64,000 bases of DNA. Origin: an uncultured Eggerthellaceae bacterium (GTDB taxonomy: Bacteria; Actinomycetota; Coriobacteriia; Coriobacteriales; Eggerthellaceae). Position numbers and translations under genes: made by a program. Positions 58,597-64,000 of the stretch are shown piece after piece (the first letter of the stretch is position 1; each line of letters starts with the position of its first letter). The notes below the pieces were generated by a model. The model was not told where the DNA came from. It saw only the letters and a list, made by a program, of their open reading frames with translations, and did no database searches. The DNA is taken from NCBI GenBank assembly GCA_947650915.1, contig CANSWY010000001.1:1-64000 (forward strand), read 5' to 3'.

Positions 58597-60231
58597 TCAG
58601 CGGTCTTTGACCACTATCTCCGAGATGCCTTCCGCATCTTCTCTCACGCGGTTCAGCTCTTCTGCCAATTCGGCATCGGCCAGTTCGGCCACTAGCGCTT
58701 CTGCATTGCGCGCAGCTTCCGCATCATGGCGCGAGAGCGATTCGGTGTTGCCCTTCGAAGCGATGTAGGAAACGCCCTTGCGCTCTGCCGCTTTCGCCTG
58801 CAGGAACAGCAACATGAACCCGATGACGCCTGCTGCCAGGGAAGCCAAGAGGATGGCCAGTTTCGCTTCCGTGATCAAGACGGGTTCAGCGTAGGCCAGA
58901 TTCGCCACGAAGATGGCCATGGTGAAGCCCACGCCGCCTAAAATAGATGCGCCCAGCATGTGCTGCCAGTTCACGTTCTCGGGCAGGTTCGCTATCTTGA
59001 GCTTCACGCACAGGAGGCTGAACGCCATGATTCCCAGCGGCTTGCCCACCACCAATCCGAAGAAGACTCCCATGACCACATCGCTGGTGAGCATGGTGCC
59101 CAAATCGCTTCCCGCAAGGGACACGTCGGCGTTGGTGAGCGCGAACAGGGGCAGGATCAAGAAATAGACCCAGGGGTAGATGGTGTGCTCCAGCCGTACG
59201 GCAGGAGGGACCACCTGACGGGACACCGTCGAGAGGGATGAGACGGTGTGCAGGTACTTCTTCTGGGAGATGAGCGGGGCTTTTTCATCGTGATACGTGT
59301 CTGCCAGCTGCACGCGCTCATCCGACCAGCGCAGGAAGTTCTCCATATTGATCCGGCTGCCGGAGGGGATGGTGAAGGCCAAGAGGACGCCGGCGATGGT
59401 GGAGTGCACGCCGGATGAGTACACGCAGAACCAGAGCACGCACCCCAAGAGCAAATAGGGGATGAGCGAAAAGACGTGCGTTCGATTGAGCACCACCAAA
59501 GCGATGAGCACCACACCTGCAGCGCAAAGCCAGAATGGATCAGGACTGTTCCCGTAGAAGATGGCGATGATCAGGATGGCGATGATGTCATCGGCAACGG
59601 CCAGCGTGGACAGGAACACGCGCACGCCGTTCGGGACGCGGTTTCCCAGAAGCGCCAGGATGCCCAGTGCGAAGGCGATGTCCGTTGCTGTGGGAACGCC
59701 CCAGCCTTGAGTGGTGGCGGGGTCGGAGGCGTTGAGCGCAAGGTAGATGACGATGGGCGCGCACACGCCGCCTACGGCCGCGATGATGGGGAGCGCCGCT
59801 TGGCGGATGTTCGTGAGCTCTCCCACGGTCATCTCGTATTTGATCTCAAGGCCCACCAACAGGAAGAACACCGCCATGAGGATGTCGTTGATGGCGTGCG
59901 CGAGCGACATGCTGCCGGTGAAGGGGCCGAACTGGATGCTGATGTCGTTGTGATGCCAGAGGTCATAGAAGCCTTCATGGATGCCGGTGTTCGCGATGAT
60001 GAGCGCAGCGATGGCCGCCACGAGCATGATGCCGGCAGCGCGCGTTGAAGAATGCGTGAAGCTGATGAGCTTGCGGATGCGACGGTTGTGCCCTTGCACT
60101 TCATCGATGTAGATGCCGTGCGGGTCAGGGTTCGAGGGCGTGGCTAGCGTGGTGGGACTCACCTTTGGCACTTCGCATGCAGGACCTGCCTGGGCTTTCG
60201 CGTCAACGTTGCGGTCTTGGTCCTCTGCCAT
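58597..60231 (-). CDS. nhaA: Na+/H+ antiporter NhaA
   Basis: 544 aa from the ATG at 60231 (GGAGAGG upstream); an upstream GTG-type start would add 10 residues. It has the NhaA double-Asp motif TLAVADDIIAIL, the start of the helix block FTHSSTRAAGIMLV, FFLLVGLEIKYEMTVGEL and GVPTATDIAFALGI. There is a loop of about 60 residues (SDERVQLADTYHDEKAP) before the second half and a roughly 80-residue charged C-terminal tail (NAEALVAELADAELAEELNR) beyond the E. coli length of 388. It exchanges Na+ for protons. Convergent with the 37-aa gene. Confidence 0.94.
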   Translation of the reverse strand: MAEDQDRNVDAKAQAGPACEVPKVSPTTLATPSNPDPHGIYIDEVQGHNRRIRKLISFTHSSTRAAGIMLVAAIAALIIANTGIHEGFYDLWHHNDISIQFGPFTGSMSLAHAINDILMAVFFLLVGLEIKYEMTVGELTNIRQAALPIIAAVGGVCAPIVIYLALNASDPATTQGWGVPTATDIAFALGILALLGNRVPNGVRVFLSTLAVADDIIAILIIAIFYGNSPDPFWLCAAGVVLIALVVLNRTHVFSLIPYLLLGCVLWFCVYSSGVHSTIAGVLLAFTIPSGSRINMENFLRWSDERVQLADTYHDEKAPLISQKKYLHTVSSLSTVSRQVVPPAVRLEHTIYPWVYFLILPLFALTNADVSLAGSDLGTMLTSDVVMGVFFGLVVGKPLGIMAFSLLCVKLKIANLPENVNWQHMLGASILGGVGFTMAIFVANLAYAEPVLITEAKLAILLASLAAGVIGFMLLFLQAKAAERKGVSYIASKGNTESLSRHDAEAARNAEALVAELADAELAEELNRVREDAEGISEIVVKDR

Positions 60232-60411
60232 GCCTCTCCCCGTTTCCCTTTCCGCTCTCAATGTGGGACTACCTGATATTAGCCCACTCCGGCATTTCGG
60301 ACCGCTCCAATCATCATTTTGTCATCGTTGCGCCAAGACGCGGGGGAGGGGCGGGGGCTTGCGTTATCCTTGTCCATGCATTGACCGATTCGACGCAAAG
60401 GACGGACAGAT

Positions 60412-60999
60412 ATGGATATCACTGTTTCCGGACGCAAGATGCCCATCAGCGATTCGCTCAGGAACTACGCAGAGGACAAGATCGGTGGATCTGTCGAGCA
60501 GCTGGAAGTCGGTGCCATCGCGTGTGAGATCGTCCTGTATCGTGAGAAGAACAAGGCCATCCCGAACGCCGCTGTGTGCGAAGTGACCGTCATCATGCCG
60601 GGGCATGTGGCGCGCGTGGAGGAGAGCGAAGAGGACATGTTCGCCGCCATCGATGTGGCCGCGGCCAAGATCGCTCGGCAGCTCCGCAAGTTCAAGACCC
60701 GCGTCCAGTCCAAGCGGACCAAGAAGAACGAGCAGCTCTCTGACCTTCAGCGCGAAGATGCGCATCCCGAATCCGATCTTGACCTGGACAGGCTCATGGA
60801 AGAGCTCACGCAGGATGAGATCGTGCGGCGCAAGAAGATCCAGTACTCTCCGCTGACCGAAGATGAGGCCATGGTGGAGATCGATCTTCTGGGCCACGAC
60901 TTCTTCGTGTACACGGACAGGGATTCAGGGGACGTGCACGTGATGTATCGCCGCGGGGATGGAACGCTGGGGCTTCTCACCCCGGATAATGGGGATTAA
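60412..60999 (+). CDS. hpf: Ribosome hibernation-promoting factor, long form
   Basis: 195 aa. N-terminal RaiA/YfiA domain (MDITVSGRKMPISDSLRNYA), acidic linker (about 112-135), and the long-form dimerisation domain IQYSPLTEDEAMVEIDLLGHDFFVYTDRDSG (split: DEAMVEIDLLGHDFFVY). It inactivates ribosomes as 100S dimers in stationary phase. The stop lies in TTAA shared with the convergent folC stop. Confidence 0.93.
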   Translation: MDITVSGRKMPISDSLRNYAEDKIGGSVEQLEVGAIACEIVLYREKNKAIPNAAVCEVTVIMPGHVARVEESEEDMFAAIDVAAAKIARQLRKFKTRVQSKRTKKNEQLSDLQREDAHPESDLDLDRLMEELTQDEIVRRKKIQYSPLTEDEAMVEIDLLGHDFFVYTDRDSGDVHVMYRRGDGTLGLLTPDNGD

Positions 61000-62297
61000 C
61001 GCCCGCCCAGCACGGCTTCGCATGCTGATGTGACATCAGCGATGGAATATAGGCTCCCGAAAGCTGCCACCATGCTTTCGGGAGCCGCTCTTTTCAAGGC
61101 GCGGTCCATGGCTTCCTGAGCATCGGTGCAGACGAAGGCTTCCACTTGCGGCGCAAGCTGGGATGCGAGGCGTGCCAGATCAGCTGCCGGCAGCGCACGG
61201 GGGTTCGCGGGCGCGTAGAGGAAGAAGGCTTCCGCACGTGCAGCGAGAGGCTCCAGGATGGCGTGGGCGTCTTTGTCAGCCAGGACGCCCACGACGCAGA
61301 TGGTCTCTGAGGGGTGGAGCAGCTTTTCCACCTCATCCAGGGAGGCTGCCAGCGCGCGGGCTCCGTCAGCGTTGTGCGCGCCATCGACGATGACCAGCGG
61401 ATGGCGCGCCAGCACCTGGAAACGGCCGGGCCAGACGGCCTGTGCCACCCCTTGACGGATGGCCTTTTCAGAAAGGGGCCATCCAGCAGATGCCAGCTGC
61501 CGCGCGGCTGCGATGGCAAGGGAGGCGTTCTCGGGTTGATAGGCTCCCAAGAGCTTCGTTTCGAACGGTTCTCCCTGATAAATGAACGTCCGCGTGAGCT
61601 TGTCGGTGAGGCGAGCGCACGTGATGTCTGCCGAGCGCACCACTGAAAGCGGGCTTCCTTCTGCGCGGCACGTCTCTTCAAGGACGCTTTGTGCGGCGGG
61701 TTCCTGTTCGCAGGTGATGCAGGGCACCCTCGGCTTCACGATGCCGGCTTTCTCAGCGGCGATGGCTTCGATGGTGCTTCCTAGCAGTGCCGTATGGTCA
61801 AGCCCGATGCGCGTGATGACGCTCAGGCAAGGCGTGATGACGTTCGTGGCATCCAGCCGTCCGCCCAGGCCCACTTCCACGATGCATGCCTCGCATCCGG
61901 CCTGGGCGAAATGGAGCGCGGCCACGGCGAACATCAGCTCGAATTCGGTGGGGTGCTCGCCCGTTTCGTGCTGTATCTGCTCGGCGGAGCGTTTGACTTC
62001 GAGGGTGCATGCCTTCAAGTCTTCAGAGGCGATGTCCTTCCCATCCACGCGTATGCGCTCTTCGAAGCGCGTGAGGTAGGGACTGGTGAAGATCCCGGTC
62101 TTGAGACCGGCGGAGCGGCAGATGGCATCAAGGCATGCGCAGGTGGACCCTTTGCCGTTGGTGCCCGCCACATGCACGCAGCGCAAGCGCGCTTCAGGGT
62201 GTTCCAGCAGCTCCATGAGGCGCTGGATGCGCGAAAGCTCCAGGCTCACTTTCTGCCAGCGCGGTTCGTTCAGGTATGCAACAGGATCGAAGCCCAT
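60996..62297 (-). CDS. folC: Folylpolyglutamate/dihydrofolate synthase
   Basis: 433 aa. Mur-ligase fold: VHVAGTNGKGSTCACLDAI (P-loop), FTSPYLTRFEERIRVDG, GLGGRLDATNVI, TRIGLDHTALLG and VIVDGAHNADGARALAASL. It adds glutamate to folates. No Shine-Dalgarno precedes the ATG (GACACCCC); a TACCCT -10-like element on the minus strand (62311-62306) ends 8 bases before it, so it may be leaderless. It overlaps hpf by 4 bp. Confidence 0.93.
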   Translation of the reverse strand: MGFDPVAYLNEPRWQKVSLELSRIQRLMELLEHPEARLRCVHVAGTNGKGSTCACLDAICRSAGLKTGIFTSPYLTRFEERIRVDGKDIASEDLKACTLEVKRSAEQIQHETGEHPTEFELMFAVAALHFAQAGCEACIVEVGLGGRLDATNVITPCLSVITRIGLDHTALLGSTIEAIAAEKAGIVKPRVPCITCEQEPAAQSVLEETCRAEGSPLSVVRSADITCARLTDKLTRTFIYQGEPFETKLLGAYQPENASLAIAAARQLASAGWPLSEKAIRQGVAQAVWPGRFQVLARHPLVIVDGAHNADGARALAASLDEVEKLLHPSETICVVGVLADKDAHAILEPLAARAEAFFLYAPANPRALPAADLARLASQLAPQVEAFVCTDAQEAMDRALKRAAPESMVAAFGSLYSIADVTSACEAVLGGR

Positions 62298-62414
62298 GGG
62301 GTGTCAGGGTAGCACGGACGATGGCCGCGCGCCTGCCTGATGAGGTCAGAGCTGAGACGCTTGTGGAATAATGTGGGCTGCTCCCAACAAGCTGACGTAC
62401 TAGGAGGCTCATCC

Positions 62415-63806
62415 ATGAGAGAAGCAGCCATCGTGCTCGCCGCGGGCGCAGGCACGCGCATGAAGTCCAAGAAGCCGAAGGTGCTCCATGAGATCTTGGG
62501 ACGTCCTTTGGTGATGTGGCCCATCGCGGCGCTGGCGGAAGCGGGCGTGGACGAGGTCACCGTGGTGACAGGTCCGGATGACGCCGCCATCCAAGAGGCG
62601 GTCTCAGGGACGGCGGGCGTGGCCATCCAACAGGAGAAGCTGGGCACGGGAGACGCCGCGAAAGCCGCCATGGCCACGGAGGCGCTCAAAGGCTTCGAAG
62701 GCAGCGTCGTGGTGGTCTACGGGGATTGCCCCCTCATCACGGCCGACACCATCCGCAGCCTGCTGGATGCGCGCGCACGGGAGGACGCGGGGTGCGTGGT
62801 GCTCACGTTCCGCGCAGAGGATCCGTTCGGCTATGGGCGCATCGTGCGTGAGGATTCGTTCACGGAGGCATCTCCTTCAGGGGAGGTGGTGGCCATCGTG
62901 GAGCAGAAGGATGCCGATGAGGCGCATGCGGCCATCACGGAATGCAACTCCGGATTCTATTGCTTCGATGCTGCGGCGCTCAGGGATGCGCTCGCGCGCA
63001 TCACGAACGACAATGCGCAGGGTGAGTACTATCTGACCGATGCCATCGCGCTTCTGCGGGAAGACGGGCGCAAAGTGGTGGCCCTTGAGACGGCGTGCGT
63101 GGAGGATTGTTTCGGCGTCAATTCGCGCGTGCAGCTGGCTGAGGCTGCCCGCATCATGCAGCAGCGCATCAACCGTGCGCACATGGAGGCGGGAGTCACG
63201 ATGCTGGCGCCGGAGCTGGTCTGGATCGGGCCTGACGTCACGCTGGCGCGTGACGTTGAGATCTTGCAGAACGTGACCCTCATGGGCAGTACGCGCATCG
63301 GTGAGGATTCCCTCATCGGGCCGGATTCGCGCCTCACGGACACGGTGGTGGGTGCGGGTTGCACCGTTGATGAAACGGTGGCCGTGGAGGCGCAGTTGGA
63401 TGACGGCGCGACAGCTGGGCCGCGCGCCTATCTGCGCCCGGGCGCGCATCTGTGCGCAGGGGCCAAGGCGGGCACCCATGTGGAGATCAAGAAATCCATC
63501 ATCGGTGCCGGTTCCAAGGTGCCGCATCTGTCCTACATAGGGGATGCCATGGTGGGCACGGGGGTGAACATCGGAGCCGGGTCCATCACCTGCAACTATG
63601 ATGGTGCGATGAAGCATGCCACCACTATCGGGGATGGCGCGTTCATCGGTTCTGACACCATGATGGTGGCGCCCGTTGCCATCGGGCGGGATGTCACGGT
63701 GGGCGCAGGATCGGTCATCACGAAGGATGTCCCGGATGAGGCGTTGGCGGTGGCGCGGGCTCGTGAGAGCATCTACGAGGGCTGGACGCCGCGCCACCGG
63801 AAATGA
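62415..63806 (+). CDS. glmU: Bifunctional GlmU (GlcNAc-1-P uridyltransferase / GlcN-1-P acetyltransferase)
   Basis: 463 aa from the ATG at 62415 (TAGGAGG 7 bases upstream). Pyrophosphorylase domain: IVLAAGAGTRMKSKKPKVLH, VVTGPDDAAIQEAV, VVVYGDCPLI and YLTDAIALLREDGRKV. Left-handed beta-helix acetyltransferase: GPRAYLRPGAHL, GAGSKVPHLSYIGDAMVG, NIGAGSITCNYDGAMKHAT (the catalytic His region here reads KVPHLSYIGDA) and VGAGSVITKDVP. It makes UDP-GlcNAc for peptidoglycan. The prs gene follows, the common order. Confidence 0.95.
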   Translation: MREAAIVLAAGAGTRMKSKKPKVLHEILGRPLVMWPIAALAEAGVDEVTVVTGPDDAAIQEAVSGTAGVAIQQEKLGTGDAAKAAMATEALKGFEGSVVVVYGDCPLITADTIRSLLDARAREDAGCVVLTFRAEDPFGYGRIVREDSFTEASPSGEVVAIVEQKDADEAHAAITECNSGFYCFDAAALRDALARITNDNAQGEYYLTDAIALLREDGRKVVALETACVEDCFGVNSRVQLAEAARIMQQRINRAHMEAGVTMLAPELVWIGPDVTLARDVEILQNVTLMGSTRIGEDSLIGPDSRLTDTVVGAGCTVDETVAVEAQLDDGATAGPRAYLRPGAHLCAGAKAGTHVEIKKSIIGAGSKVPHLSYIGDAMVGTGVNIGAGSITCNYDGAMKHATTIGDGAFIGSDTMMVAPVAIGRDVTVGAGSVITKDVPDEALAVARARESIYEGWTPRHRK

Positions 63807-63878
63807 CATTCCTCGGTGCTGGCGGGCTTGCCAGCGCATACAATGCGTGATGTCACCTGATTCGAAGGGGAGTTCCAC

Positions 63879-64000
63879 ATGACGGAGATGCAGAAGTCGC
63901 TGGCGTTGTTCTCGGGATCCATCAGCCCTGAATTGGCTGAGCGCATCGCGGATCAGCTGGGGGTGGATCTGGGCAACGTGAAGCTGGAGAAGTTCGCCAA
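63879..64000 (+). CDS. prs: Ribose-phosphate pyrophosphokinase, 5' part only
   Basis: The first 40 residues are visible (MTEMQKSLALFSGSIS, then PELAERIADQLGVDLGNVKL). SGSISPELAERIADQLGV fits the start of PrpP synthetase (LFSGxxxPxLAxxIA). Start ATG at 63879 with AAGGGGAG upstream. The rest lies beyond the window. It makes PRPP for nucleotides, NAD, His and Trp. TACAAT (63839-63844) is a candidate -10. Confidence 0.85.
   Translation, partial: MTEMQKSLALFSGSISPELAERIADQLGVDLGNVKLEKFA

Overview
The window is 64 kb of dense, high-GC bacterial chromosome. Gene content and style suggest a strictly anaerobic actinobacterium of the Coriobacteriia (Eggerthellaceae-like). The pointers are a fused AccD-AccA, FabK as enoyl-ACP reductase, an FMN-free futalosine-type menaquinone hint (menG beside an amidohydrolase), formate-tetrahydrofolate ligase with a FocA-type channel, HypA/HypB beside Tat genes, VaFE-repeat and BspA-like surface proteins, and many GTG/TTG or leaderless starts. 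The taxonomic placement is inference from gene content only.

Layout. 1-90: 3' end of tRNA-Glu and its terminator. 270-5002 (minus): MFS permease, DUF5685 protein, J-domain protein and a short DnaK, apparently one operon. 5447-9724: membrane-anchored SurA-like protein, HtpG, ClC channel. 9678-10523 (minus): DUF2064 protein. 10658-13043: amino-acid ABC transporter. 13421-14947: HtrA protease. 15076-19540: pyrH-frr-uppS-cdsA-dxr (translation recycling, lipid carrier, phospholipid and isoprenoid synthesis). 19553-28360 (minus): a four-gene surface operon (giant LPQTG/VaFE protein, SipW-type signal peptidase, TasA-like subunit, BspA-like protein) that sits exactly where rseP would be expected to follow dxr. 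28637-32855: rseP, ispG, proS resume that block. 32967-33314: phasin-like protein. 33369-41788: fatty-acid synthesis (fabH divergent; acpP-fabK-fabD-fabG-fabF-fabZ-accDA). 41816-43130: rlmB and a YacP-type nuclease. 43464-44156 (minus): orphan response regulator. 44278-47602: coaX, a formate-tetrahydrofolate ligase gene broken by one in-frame TAA, and a formate channel. 47602-50459: tsaE and a TsaB-RimI-TsaD triple fusion. 50643-52857: menG and an amidohydrolase with an altered metal site. 52930-55477: small membrane protein, tatB, tatC, hypA, hypB. 55481-58588: nadE, galU, rarA and a 37-aa acidic protein. 58597-60231 (minus): nhaA. 60412-64000: hpf, folC (minus), glmU and the start of prs.

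How it works together. Most of the window is housekeeping: envelope precursors (UppS, CdsA, Dxr/IspG, GlmU, GalU), type II fatty-acid synthesis, one-carbon metabolism fed by formate, t6A tRNA modification, and protein quality control (DnaK/DnaJ, HtpG, HtrA, SurA-like, RseP). The accessory part is the surface operon: SipW-type peptidase probably processes the TasA-like subunit and perhaps the BspA-like protein, while the large VaFE protein would be wall-anchored by a sortase that is not in the window.

The most unusual non-coding signal is a family of about 98-bp palindromic elements (six full copies plus half-copies), all intergenic. Each arm is itself a palindrome around GGGACGTCCC. In three loci an extra left arm precedes the full element at a fixed 44-bp register. 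Five of six copies point the same way on the + strand regardless of the neighbouring genes.
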